From Octadecabacter sp. (GTDB taxonomy: Bacteria; Pseudomonadota; Alphaproteobacteria; Rhodobacterales; Rhodobacteraceae), in contig JAHBAO020000062.1 of NCBI GenBank assembly GCA_018500065.2, positions 1 to 9,248 of the forward strand: DNA of 9,248 bases. The letters are read 5' to 3'. Positions 1 through 7,061 of the stretch are shown here, piece after piece. The translations under genes and the position numbers were made by a program. Position 1 is the stretch's first letter; each line of letters begins with the position of its first letter. Under the pieces are notes generated by a model, which was given only the letters and a program-made list of their open reading frames with translations, ran no database searches and was not told where the DNA came from.

Positions 1-316
1 GACCTAGAGACGTTCAAAATAAATCAACGCGATAGCCAACTTCGACAGGCTGAAACTAAAGAGTTTTTCAACGCAATCAGACCAAAGTGACGGATGCTAC
101 GCGTTTAACCAATGTCGGCTTCCGTTGCTGGGCCAGGATGTTCTTATATTGCTAAAGTCAGTTGTCAGTATGGAGCAGGGACACCCCAAACGCAGATCTA
201 AGCAGATCAAGTACCGGGCTTGATCAACCTGGCAGACAACACGATCAAGCAAATCCTGTTTAAAAGCGTTGTGCCCAAATCCGTAAGCAGAAGAGGCAGA
301 ATTCATGCTCGGGTCT
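1..316. other. Gene-free region downstream of the operon
   Basis: This stretch follows the stop codon of the last operon gene. I see no convincing gene in it. The only reading frame of note is on the minus strand (ATG at 304-306, stop at 97). It would encode about 70 residues of low-complexity, Cys/Ser-rich sequence with no recognisable domain and a poor ribosome binding site. A 7-bp inverted repeat (205-211 with 219-225, GATCAAG/CTTGATC, 7-nt loop) could form a hairpin in the transcript, but no T-run follows it, so it is not a clear intrinsic terminator. GATCAAG recurs at 243-249. The first 60 bp are about 42% GC, visibly more AT-rich than the genes, which hints at a boundary or remnant of foreign DNA. 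Confidence 0.5.
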
Positions 317-1447
317 TTAGGCGTTGCGCGATCCCACCCAAATCCCATCTTGTTGCGCAGACCGTGCCGCAGCATCAATAAACCACATACCCCGCTGACC
401 TTCTTTGATGCCGGGGACGCAGTGATCGGTGGTCCCTGACCCGATTACATCGGCGATATCATCATACAATGTGGCGAACCCTTCAAGGTATCCTTCTGGA
501 TGGCCCGGCGGGATGCGTGTCCAGTTGTCTGAGCCTACAGGAAGACCGGGGCCACCACGGGTAAGTATTTGTTTTGGAGCATCGACTTGGGTGAATACCA
601 TCTCATTTGGATTTTCCTGAGCCCATTCCAATCCGCCTTTGGTGCCGTAAATCCGTAGCCGCAGCCCGTTCTCGCAGCCCACTGCGACCTGACTGGCCCA
701 GATCATTCCACGAGCCACATCGCCCATCTTCAGTATAATATGAGCATTGTCATCCAAGGTGCGACCAGACCCGAAACTTTGAAGATCAGCGCACAGGGCG
801 GTGACCTGCTGCCCTGTTACAAACTCGATCAGGTTGAAGGCATGGGTGCCAATATCGCCTATTGCACCACCTGCACCGGACTTTGCCGGATCAGTGCGCC
901 ACGATGCCTGCTTTTGACCTTCCGCCTCTATTTCCTTTGCCAGCCAACCTTGGGCGTATTCGGCTTGAACCACCCTGACCTCCCCGATGCCACCTTGAGC
1001 AATCAAAGCACGGGCCTGACGAATTAGCGGATATCCGGTGTAATTATGCGTGAGGAAGAACATTGCGTCTGATGCCTCAACCGCAGCTTTGATCTTCTCT
1101 GCGTCAGAGGGCGTAGAACACAATGGTTTGTCGCAAATCACATGGATACCAGCCTCCAAGAACACGATGATCGGGTCGGCATGCATATGATTGGGTGTCA
1201 CAATTGAAACGGCGTCGATGCCATCAGGCCGGGCTGCCTCGGCCTTGGCCATTTCGCGGAAGTCGCCATACGAACGTGTAGGGTCCAGACCAAGCTCTAG
1301 GGCAGACTCCAATGACTTTTCAGGTGTTGAGGAGAGCGCCCCAGCCACCAAGTCCCAACGGTCATCAATCCGTGATGCGATCCTGTGAACGCCCCCGATG
1401 AACGCGCCCTGCCCGCCGCCGACCATCCCCAATCGTAAACGTCGCAT
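317..1447 (-). CDS. Gfo/Idh/MocA-family NAD(P)-dependent sugar/glycoside dehydrogenase (ThuB/YcjS-like)
   Basis: This 376-residue oxidoreductase has an N-terminal Rossmann domain (nucleotide motif GMVGGGQG, residues 7-14; TPNHMH, 84-89) and a C-terminal alpha/beta substrate domain. The family's active-site residues are present: Lys107 in CDKP (105-108), and Asp198 and His202 in GDIGTH (197-202). Members oxidise or reduce a sugar hydroxyl; ThuB of rhizobia and YcjS of E. coli act at C3 of glycosides. I infer a C3 glycoside dehydrogenase here, but substrate and direction are not readable. It probably acts in the cytoplasm, since no signal peptide is seen. I chose ATG at 1445-1447, whose A is also the last base of the upstream TGA stop, with GAAGGG (1456-1461) 8 nt upstream. 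A TTG one codon earlier is less likely. The overlap implies translational coupling to the ThuA-like gene. It is the last gene of the operon. Confidence 0.9.
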   Translation of the reverse strand: MRRLRLGMVGGGQGAFIGGVHRIASRIDDRWDLVAGALSSTPEKSLESALELGLDPTRSYGDFREMAKAEAARPDGIDAVSIVTPNHMHADPIIVFLEAGIHVICDKPLCSTPSDAEKIKAAVEASDAMFFLTHNYTGYPLIRQARALIAQGGIGEVRVVQAEYAQGWLAKEIEAEGQKQASWRTDPAKSGAGGAIGDIGTHAFNLIEFVTGQQVTALCADLQSFGSGRTLDDNAHIILKMGDVARGMIWASQVAVGCENGLRLRIYGTKGGLEWAQENPNEMVFTQVDAPKQILTRGGPGLPVGSDNWTRIPPGHPEGYLEGFATLYDDIADVIGSGTTDHCVPGIKEGQRGMWFIDAAARSAQQDGIWVGSRNA

Positions 1448-2232
1448 CAACGGAACCCTTCTTCGCCATCAGCGTGAAGTTTCGCGCCACGGGCTGTCAG
1501 CGGTTCCAAAGCATCCTCAACAGGAACGTTCGGGGCGGCATCTACGTCCATTATCCGTGGTGCAGGATTGTGCGCCCAACGGACCGCGTTGCGCAAAACC
1601 GTTTGCACGTTTTCATCGTAATATGTTGGATAAGTTTCATGACCGGGGCGGAAGTAGAACACGTTCCCTGCCCCGCGTTTATATGTGACGCCAGACCGAA
1701 AGACCTCACCACCTTGGAACCAACTGATGAACACGGTCTCAAGTGGTTCGGGAATACCAAACGGTTCGCCATACATCTCTTCGTTCTCAAGCTCGAAATG
1801 ATCCGGAAGACCGGCGGCGATAGGATGATTGCGCGACGCAAGCCAAAGCCGTTCCCTCTCGCCCGCTTCGCGCCACGTCAGGTTGCACGGTGTGCCCATC
1901 AGTTTCTTGAATATCTTCGAGAAGTGACCAGAGTGCAGTACGATCAACCCCATGCCGGCCAAGACGTGCTGTGCAACGCGATCCACAACCGCGTCTGCAA
2001 CCTCACCGTGGGCGGCGTGGCCCCACCAGATCAAGACATCTGTCTGAACCAATCGTTCCTCGAACAAGCCGTGTTCTTCGTCTTGGAGGGTGGCCGTGGT
2101 AGCTGTGATGCCGTCCGATACATTCAACGCATCGGCGATACATCCGTGCATGCCTTCCGGGTATAGGTCAGCGACGACTTTGCTTTTCTGTTCGTGGACG
2201 TTTTCGCCCCAAACGAGTGTGCGAATTGACAT
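1447..2232 (-). CDS. ThuA-family (trehalose utilization) protein
   Basis: This 261-residue protein belongs to the ThuA family, which has a class I glutamine-amidotransferase-like fold. Diagnostic segments are IWWGH (68-72), GLIVLHSGHFSK (95-106), EEMYGEPF (151-158) and RPGHETYPTYY (195-205). The nucleophile-elbow Cys of true amidotransferases is absent: the corresponding loop reads LHSGH, so glutamine hydrolysis is unlikely. In rhizobia thuA is paired with the dehydrogenase gene thuB for use of trehalose and related disaccharides via 3-keto sugars, and the same pair order is kept here. I infer a step on a 3-keto glycoside; the reaction is unproven. ATG at 2230-2232 is preceded by TAGGAG with 9 nt spacing, and the ATPase gene ends 12 bp upstream. 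The last 35 or so residues form a polar, probably flexible tail. Confidence 0.9.
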   Translation of the reverse strand: MSIRTLVWGENVHEQKSKVVADLYPEGMHGCIADALNVSDGITATTATLQDEEHGLFEERLVQTDVLIWWGHAAHGEVADAVVDRVAQHVLAGMGLIVLHSGHFSKIFKKLMGTPCNLTWREAGERERLWLASRNHPIAAGLPDHFELENEEMYGEPFGIPEPLETVFISWFQGGEVFRSGVTYKRGAGNVFYFRPGHETYPTYYDENVQTVLRNAVRWAHNPAPRIMDVDAAPNVPVEDALEPLTARGAKLHADGEEGFR

Positions 2233-2244
2233 ATGCTATTTCTC

Positions 2245-3327
2245 CTACCGCAACCGTGCGCCCGATGCGTCAAAGACAAATGCCTGTGAGGGATCGAACG
2301 ACAGGGCGACCTGTTCGGCTTCGGTTGCACTTTCCGCAATCCGACCTTTGATCTCGGCCACGACGTGAATGTCGTCCTTGGTGTAGGTATGCATGTATCC
2401 AACACCACCCATCTGCTCGGTCACATCGGGCCGCACGGTGATCTGCGCCCCTGCACCACCAACACTTAGATGTTCCGGGCGAATGCCAACTGTCACGGGA
2501 TCACCGACTGAGGGCGAGTTCTCGGACAGGGTAAGTGCAACATCGCTTCCGTCCACAGACACATTTGTAATGTTGCCATCAACACCCGTAACCTTGCCGG
2601 TCAGAAAATTCATGCGGGGTGACCCGATGAAGCCCGCAACGAACTGATTATCAGGGTCATCATAAAGATGCAGCGGGCTGCCCACCTGTTCGATCTGACC
2701 CGCCTGTAGGACGACGATCTTATCGGCCAGTGTCATGGCCTCGACCTGATCGTGGGTAACGTAGATCATTGTTGAATCCAGCCGGTTGTGCAGCCGTGCA
2801 ATTTCGATCCGCATATGAACGCGAAGTTCAGCATCGAGGTTTGATAGGGGTTCATCGAAAAGGAATACATCAGGCTTGCGCACGATAGACCGCCCGATAG
2901 CTACACGCTGACGTTGCCCGCCTGATAATTGACCCGGTTTGCGATCAAGGTAGTCATTCAGTTGCAAATTGCTGGCTGCATCAGCGACACGGCGGTCAAT
3001 CTCGGCTTGGGGGGTCTTGGAAACCTTCAACCCGTAGCTGATGTTTTCACGTACAGTCATGTGTGGGTAAAGCGCGTAGGTCTGGAACACCATCGAGATA
3101 CCGCGATCTACAGGTTCAAGGTCAGTGACATCCTTGTCGCCGATCCAAATCTCACCATCGTTTATGTCTTCAAGCCCTGCGATCATCCGAAGCAGCGTGG
3201 ACTTACCGCAGCCGGATGGGCCGACAAACACGCAGAACTCTTGGTCTTTGATGTGCAGGTCGATGCCGTGGATGACCTCAACAGGGCCATAGGATTTCTT
3301 GACGTTCTTGAGAATGACTTCGACCAT
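2245..3327 (-). CDS. ugpC: Sugar ABC transporter ATP-binding protein (MalK/UgpC/ThuK family)
   Basis: This 360-residue protein is the energising subunit of the importer, working as a dimer on the cytoplasmic face of the two permeases. All ABC motifs are intact: Walker A GPSGCGKST (36-44), Q-loop Gln82, signature LSGGQ (134-138), Walker B VFLFDEP (154-160), D-loop SNLD (162-165) and H-loop His192. The C-terminal third is the TOBE/MalK-type regulatory domain with GIRPEHL (281-287). Length and architecture match the CUT1 ATPases (MalK, UgpC, MsmK, ThuK). The symbol ugpC is the usual family label and does not imply glycerol-3-phosphate as substrate; the neighbours point to a saccharide. The start is ATG 3325-3327, 3 bp after the epimerase stop. 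Having the ATPase several genes downstream of the permeases matches the thu order, with two enzymes inserted. Confidence 0.95.
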   Translation of the reverse strand: MVEVILKNVKKSYGPVEVIHGIDLHIKDQEFCVFVGPSGCGKSTLLRMIAGLEDINDGEIWIGDKDVTDLEPVDRGISMVFQTYALYPHMTVRENISYGLKVSKTPQAEIDRRVADAASNLQLNDYLDRKPGQLSGGQRQRVAIGRSIVRKPDVFLFDEPLSNLDAELRVHMRIEIARLHNRLDSTMIYVTHDQVEAMTLADKIVVLQAGQIEQVGSPLHLYDDPDNQFVAGFIGSPRMNFLTGKVTGVDGNITNVSVDGSDVALTLSENSPSVGDPVTVGIRPEHLSVGGAGAQITVRPDVTEQMGGVGYMHTYTKDDIHVVAEIKGRIAESATEAEQVALSFDPSQAFVFDASGARLR

Positions 3328-3330
3328 GGG

Positions 3331-4140
3331 TTAGGCCCCTTCTTCGGCTGATTTCAGGTGCGCCAATGCGGACGCAAGCATGTCTTTGGGGTCGCCACCG
3401 CTCAAGCACTCGATGGCGCAGGTGCCGCCGAAGTTATGGCGCTTCAGCACGGCAAAGGGTGCAGTGAAATCCGTGTGCCCCAACCCCGGCCATGCACGGT
3501 TGCTGTCTGCCAGATGCAGGTGCGCGACGTGGGGCATGGCCGCATCTATCGCGGCAGCACTGTCGGCTTCTTCGATATTCATATGGAACAGATCAGCCAT
3601 GAGTTTCAGCGATCCGTGGCCGATGTGATCGAGCAAATCGACGCCCTGTGCCAAGGTGTTTATCATATGATCCTCGTAGCGGTTGAGAGGCTCGACAAAC
3701 ACTTGGGTGCCAGCCGATGCTGCATGATCTCCCAACTGACCCAACATGTCCGTCAACACTGAACGATCGCCCGTAGCGTCCCGTTCGGGCGTGAAGGGTG
3801 GCAAGAAATTCGAGTGCATCCCATAAGACGCTGGCGTGACTGCCCCGTTCGCACCAATCGCACCCGCTACATCAATCAGCGCCTTCATTGTGTCCAAAGC
3901 GACTGAACGGCGATCGCCGTCCCACGCCCCGATAAAGGTATCCGTGATGACGCAGATGCTGGGGAAACAGGCACCAGAGGCCACGGCCTTTTCCAGTTCG
4001 GGTAAACGTGCGCACAAGCTGGCGGCGTCCATCCCACGAAGTTCGATACCATCGAAACCGATATCTTGTGCCATTGTCCACTGATCCACGATGGGTCTGT
4101 CAGGCAGAAGATTTTCCTGCACAGAGAAATGCAATGCCAT
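3331..4140 (-). CDS. Sugar phosphate isomerase/epimerase (xylose-isomerase-like TIM barrel, YcjR-like)
   Basis: This 269-residue protein is an AP-endonuclease/xylose-isomerase-type TIM barrel. The likely divalent-metal ligands are Glu150 (VEPLNRYE), Asp183 and His186 (MADLFHMN), His209 (HLHLADSNR) and Glu244 (CAIECL), the arrangement seen in ketose 3-epimerases and 3-keto-glycoside epimerases. Its place directly after an MDR dehydrogenase matches ycjR after ycjQ in E. coli, where YcjR epimerises 3-keto-gulosides and 3-keto-glucosides at C4. I infer epimerisation of a keto-glycoside; IolE-, Hyi- or tagatose-epimerase-like activity remains possible. The frame is open up to 4221, but I take ATG 4138-4140: it begins MALHFSVQ, a typical first strand, and has GGAG (4148-4151) 7 nt upstream. 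The extra 27 residues upstream are basic, unlike the family, and overlap the preceding gene. The gap from that gene is 4 bp. Confidence 0.87.
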   Translation of the reverse strand: MALHFSVQENLLPDRPIVDQWTMAQDIGFDGIELRGMDAASLCARLPELEKAVASGACFPSICVITDTFIGAWDGDRRSVALDTMKALIDVAGAIGANGAVTPASYGMHSNFLPPFTPERDATGDRSVLTDMLGQLGDHAASAGTQVFVEPLNRYEDHMINTLAQGVDLLDHIGHGSLKLMADLFHMNIEEADSAAAIDAAMPHVAHLHLADSNRAWPGLGHTDFTAPFAVLKRHNFGGTCAIECLSGGDPKDMLASALAHLKSAEEGA

Positions 4141-4144
4141 GACC

Positions 4145-5215
4145 TTACTCCGTGAAATCGAGGACGACCTGAAGGGCGTCGTTGGGGGTATTGGTAAGAA
4201 GGTCGAATGCCGCCTGTGCATCGCTGGCCTTGAAGGTGTGTGAGATCAGCTTGCCAAAATCCACGCGGCCTTCGGCCTGAAGGCGCATGGCCGTTGAGTC
4301 CAGACGCATCCGGTCCCAGCGGTGATCGAGGCTGGGGTTCACCCCGCCGATCTGGCTGCAAATCAACTGGATCCGGTTGTGGTGGAATTCTTCGCCCAAG
4401 TAGAGGCCTGATGCCTCACCCTGCATAAAGCCGGACACCACAACGCGGCTGTTTACGGCTGTGGACCTTATTGCGTCATTCAAAGCATGAGTGTTGCCCG
4501 TAATCTCAATCGTGACATCTGCACCCCGTCCATCCGTGATGGCCTGCACGGCAGTGGCAGCGTCAACTTCTGCACTGTTGATCGTGTGGGACGCACCACT
4601 GGCACGGGCGGCCTCAAGACGTGCCGGAAGGCGGTCTATCGCGATCACTTCAGCGCCATTGGCACGGGCAAGCTGTGTGACCATCAGGCCGGGCACACCT
4701 TGCCCGAAAGCAGCCACGTATTCCCCGACATGGATGTCAGCGTCGATCACGGCGTTCAGGGCGATACCACCCATCTGGCTGAAAATTCCCGTTTTCAAAT
4801 CTGTCACACGGTCATCAAGGACACGCGGTGCGGCCCATCTTTGTTCGGCGACATGCATAGACGTATGACCCCATGCGCCCCAGATGTATTGGCCAACAGT
4901 GACTTGTGTAACGCCCGCCCCGACTTCAATGATTTCACCCACTTCCTCATACCCGATGGCAGGCATCGGATAGCTCAGGGACGATGCACCCTCTTCAAAC
5001 AAACGTGTCTCAGGGTTCCAGCGTTTCTTGAGGTAAGGGTTGGACCCCAGATATGCGGTCATTTCGGTTCCGGCAGAAATCCCTGAATAGAGCGTCTTGA
5101 TGCGCACATCGTGGGTTCCAAGAGGGCGGACCTCTAACGGTGCGCGGCCCAATTTACCGGGTTCTTCGACGGTGACTGTAAACGCTTCACCCATAACTTC
5201 GCTAATTGCATTCAT
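4145..5215 (-). CDS. MDR-superfamily dehydrogenase lacking zinc ligands (YcjQ/BchC-like)
   Basis: This 356-residue protein is a medium-chain dehydrogenase/reductase. It has a GroES-like N-terminal domain (YSGISAGTE, 43-51; IGYEEVGEI, 87-95) and a Rossmann domain with GQGVPG (171-176). Asp194 at the end of the second strand favours NAD over NADP. The catalytic-zinc ligands of classical alcohol dehydrogenases are not seen: the usual Cys of the CGICGTD-type motif is Ser/Tyr, GHE is GYE, and there is no four-Cys structural-zinc lobe. This resembles the branch holding E. coli YcjQ (a 3-dehydrogenase for gulosides) and BchC-like proteins. The C-terminal segment LGEEFHHNRI...NPSLDHRW (273-300) also recalls YcjQ-type proteins. 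With the epimerase 4 bp downstream I infer C3 oxidation or reduction of a glycoside. ATG 5213-5215 is preceded by a weak AGGTG and lies 8 bp from the permease stop. Confidence 0.85.
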   Translation of the reverse strand: MNAISEVMGEAFTVTVEEPGKLGRAPLEVRPLGTHDVRIKTLYSGISAGTEMTAYLGSNPYLKKRWNPETRLFEEGASSLSYPMPAIGYEEVGEIIEVGAGVTQVTVGQYIWGAWGHTSMHVAEQRWAAPRVLDDRVTDLKTGIFSQMGGIALNAVIDADIHVGEYVAAFGQGVPGLMVTQLARANGAEVIAIDRLPARLEAARASGASHTINSAEVDAATAVQAITDGRGADVTIEITGNTHALNDAIRSTAVNSRVVVSGFMQGEASGLYLGEEFHHNRIQLICSQIGGVNPSLDHRWDRMRLDSTAMRLQAEGRVDFGKLISHTFKASDAQAAFDLLTNTPNDALQVVLDFTE

Positions 5216-5223
5216 GATAGCAC

Positions 5224-6063
5224 CTATTTGACTGCACCGGCTGTCAGCCCTTTGACGAACTGACGCTGGAAGATGAGGTAAACAATGATCACTGGGATCG
5301 TGGAGATGGCGACGCCTGCTGCGATCAGGCCGATGTCACGGGTGTATGCCCCTTGGAAGAACATCAGACCGAGCGGGATTGGCCGCATGTCTTCGTCCTG
5401 CAAATAAAGCAGAGGCATCAAAAACTCGTTCCATGTCTTCATGAACTGGAACACGATCAGGGTGCTTACAGCGGGTTTGGCCAGCGGCAACATGATGTCC
5501 CAAAAGATGCGCAACTCGCTGCTTCCGTCGATCCGCCCTGCTTCGGCCAACTCGTGTGGAAGGTCCTCAAAAAACGACTGCATCAGGAACACTCCGAACG
5601 GCAGACCAAACGCAATACCGGGCAAGATCACGGACCAATAGGTGCCGAGCAGACCCATATTCAACAGTTGGTAGTAGAGCGGGATCATGACCGATTGGAA
5701 CGGCACTGTAAGACCCAATAGGATCGTCAGGAACATGATGCCACGTCCCCAAAACTTAAACCGGCTGATCCCGTAGCCTGCCAGACAGGACAGCACGACA
5801 ACACCAATTACGGTCGGGATGGTGATGATCACGGAATTGACGAGGTAAGTGCCGAACCGCCCCTGTGTCCACGCCTTCGTTAGGTTAGACCAATCCAATT
5901 CTGACGGAAGTGCGAATGGGCTACGCAGGACTTCGTTACTAGGGCGCAATGCGGTCATCCACATCTGCAAGATCGGATAAAGCGCAATAACGGCCATCAG
6001 AATCAGAATGAAATACTTGCCTGTTGAGTTGAACAGGCGGCGGCTGGATGCGGTGCGGGCCAT
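5224..6063 (-). CDS. Carbohydrate ABC transporter permease, MalG/ThuG-type
   Basis: This 279-residue inner-membrane subunit has about six hydrophobic helices and the MalG-like EAA loop (around LAEAGRIDGSSELRIFWDIMLP), which docks on the ATPase. A first helix near residues 15-35 is followed by the periplasmic segment MWMTALRPSNEVL, typical of MalG/YcjP/ThuG proteins. It ends FVKGLTAGAVK, the usual MalG-family C-terminus. I chose ATG 6061-6063, which has a strong GGGGAGG (6071-6077) 7 nt upstream. A TTG two codons earlier (6067-6069) would sit almost on that site and overlap the previous stop, so it is less likely. It lies 2 bp after the other permease, consistent with coupled translation and 1:1 assembly of the two channel subunits. 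Confidence 0.93.
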   Translation of the reverse strand: MARTASSRRLFNSTGKYFILILMAVIALYPILQMWMTALRPSNEVLRSPFALPSELDWSNLTKAWTQGRFGTYLVNSVIITIPTVIGVVVLSCLAGYGISRFKFWGRGIMFLTILLGLTVPFQSVMIPLYYQLLNMGLLGTYWSVILPGIAFGLPFGVFLMQSFFEDLPHELAEAGRIDGSSELRIFWDIMLPLAKPAVSTLIVFQFMKTWNEFLMPLLYLQDEDMRPIPLGLMFFQGAYTRDIGLIAAGVAISTIPVIIVYLIFQRQFVKGLTAGAVK

Positions 6064-6065
6064 TA

Positions 6066-6953
6066 TCAAGCCTCCCCTGCTTTGCGGAACCGCATGGCGG
6101 CATAGGCTGCGGACAGCGCGACAACAGACATGATGACCGAAAGAGTCGCCCCATAACCGTATTCACTGTTTCTGAAGGCCACTTCGTAGGTGTAGGTCGC
6201 GATGACTTCGGATGAGTTGTTCGGCCCACCACCGGTCATGACCCAAACAACATCAAAGACGTTGAACCCGCCGATCACGGTATAGACGATGACCATCGTC
6301 AACACGGGGCGGATTTGCGGGACGATCACATTCTTGAACCGCTGCCACGGGGATGCGCCATCAATGCGGGCGGCATCAACAAGTTCGCTATCGACCTTTT
6401 GCAGGCCCGCATAAAGAACCACGATGCAGAACCCCAGATAGGTCCAGATGGCGGTCAGCATGACCGCATAGAGCGCGGTTTCCGTTTCACCGAGCCAACC
6501 AATGGCCCATTTGCCAAGGCCAACGTTACGCAAGCCAGTGTTGAGCAAACCGAACAGCGGGTTGTAAATCCAGTTCCAGATCACACCGATCACGACGGGT
6601 GAGAGGACCATGGGAAGGAAATAAATGGTGCGAAGAACACCGCCACCTTTCGTCCCCGTCCAAAGCATCACGGAAATAATCAGACCGATGAAGATCGGTG
6701 CTGCCGTGCCGAGGATAACCCAAATGATATTGTTCCCAAGGGCCGACCACATCGCACCGTCCTGAACCAACCGGATGTAGTTTGTAAGGCCCGTGAACGT
6801 CGGAGACCCCACACCGTTCCACTCGGTCATACTTAGGTAAACCGTGGACAAGAATGGGTAAGCGAAGAAGGCTACGTAAAACAGGAACGCGGGCAAAACG
6901 AACCAAAATCCGGCTCTTTGTCGTTTGCTCCCACGACGACTCTGCTGTGCCAT
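6066..6953 (-). CDS. Carbohydrate ABC transporter permease, MalF/UgpA/ThuF-type
   Basis: This 295-residue inner-membrane channel subunit has six predicted helices. The first (FWFVLPAFLFYVAFFAYPF) is followed by the family signature STVYLSMTEWNG. The EAA loop reads LVDAARIDGASPWQRFKNVIVP and contacts the ATPase. It partners the MalG-type permease encoded 2 bp downstream. The frame stays open to 7031, but the extra 26 residues lie in the intercistronic spacer and cross one of its hairpins. ATG 6951-6953 has AAGGAG (6962-6967) 8 nt upstream and yields the usual basic, cytoplasmic N-terminus (MAQQSRRGSKRQ). The start at 6953 is therefore much better supported. It is the first gene after the spacer with the two hairpins, so its level may be set separately from that of the binding protein. 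Confidence 0.94.
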   Translation of the reverse strand: MAQQSRRGSKRQRAGFWFVLPAFLFYVAFFAYPFLSTVYLSMTEWNGVGSPTFTGLTNYIRLVQDGAMWSALGNNIIWVILGTAAPIFIGLIISVMLWTGTKGGGVLRTIYFLPMVLSPVVIGVIWNWIYNPLFGLLNTGLRNVGLGKWAIGWLGETETALYAVMLTAIWTYLGFCIVVLYAGLQKVDSELVDAARIDGASPWQRFKNVIVPQIRPVLTMVIVYTVIGGFNVFDVVWVMTGGGPNNSSEVIATYTYEVAFRNSEYGYGATLSVIMSVVALSAAYAAMRFRKAGEA

Positions 6954-6961
6954 GACACACG

Positions 6962-6967
6962 CTCCTT
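6962..6967 (-). promoter_or_regulatory. Ribosome binding site of the first permease
   Basis: On the minus strand this reads AAGGAG, 8 nt before ATG 6951-6953. It decides the start of the MalF-type permease against the longer open frame reaching 7031, whose first codons have no comparable site. Confidence 0.75.
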
Positions 6968-6989
6968 GAAAATGAATATGGATAAGACC

Positions 6990-7016
6990 TGTGCGCAGGG
7001 CCATGCCATGCGCACA
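6990..7016 (-). repeat. Intercistronic hairpin B (27-nt inverted repeat)
   Basis: TGTGCGCA (6990-6997 on the plus strand is its own arm in complement) pairs with 7009-7016 as a perfect 8-bp stem. In the transcript the loop contains GGC-ATG-GCC, which can add three inner base pairs after one mismatch, giving a symmetric 27-nt structure. It lies 36 nt upstream of the permease ATG and is followed in the transcript by GGTCTTATCC rather than a T-run, so full intrinsic termination is unlikely. A role in mRNA stability or partial attenuation is an inference. Confidence 0.6.
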
Positions 7017-7026
7017 AGCTGGGAGT

Positions 7027-7053
7027 GTCACCGCACACCAAAGGCGCGGTGAC
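7027..7053 (-). repeat. Intercistronic hairpin A (27-nt inverted repeat)
   Basis: GTCACCGC (7027-7034) and GCGGTGAC (7046-7053) form a perfect, GC-rich 8-bp stem with an 11-nt loop, starting 8 nt after the stop codon of the binding-protein gene. Such 3' hairpins commonly protect upstream binding-protein mRNA from 3' exonucleases, as between malE and malF in enteric bacteria. No T-run follows. The sequence is unrelated to hairpin B, so these are two independent structures and not a duplicated element. Confidence 0.6.
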
Positions 7054-7061
7054 GGACCTTC

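Noticed and set aside
205..225. GATCAAG/CTTGATC hairpin as a rho-independent terminator of the operon
   Set aside because: The stem is only 7 bp and mostly AT, and no T-run follows it in the transcript direction.
97..378. Minus-strand open frame overlapping the end of the Gfo/Idh/MocA gene
   Set aside because: It starts at a TTG inside the real gene in another frame, has no family-like motif and no good ribosome binding site. The shorter version from ATG 304-306 is equally unsupported.
1474..2166. 230-residue plus-strand open frame
   Set aside because: It lies antisense within the clearly supported ThuA-like gene, and its translation (Cys/Arg/His-rich, no domain) is that of a complementary-strand shadow.
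4141..4221. 27-residue N-terminal extension of the epimerase
   Set aside because: It overlaps the preceding dehydrogenase gene, is Arg/Ser/Pro-rich unlike the family, and ATG 4138-4140 has a ribosome binding site and a typical first beta-strand after it.
6954..7031. N-terminal extension of the MalF-type permease
   Set aside because: It would be translated through the intercistronic hairpin region, and a strong AAGGAG precedes the ATG at 6953 that gives the normal family N-terminus.
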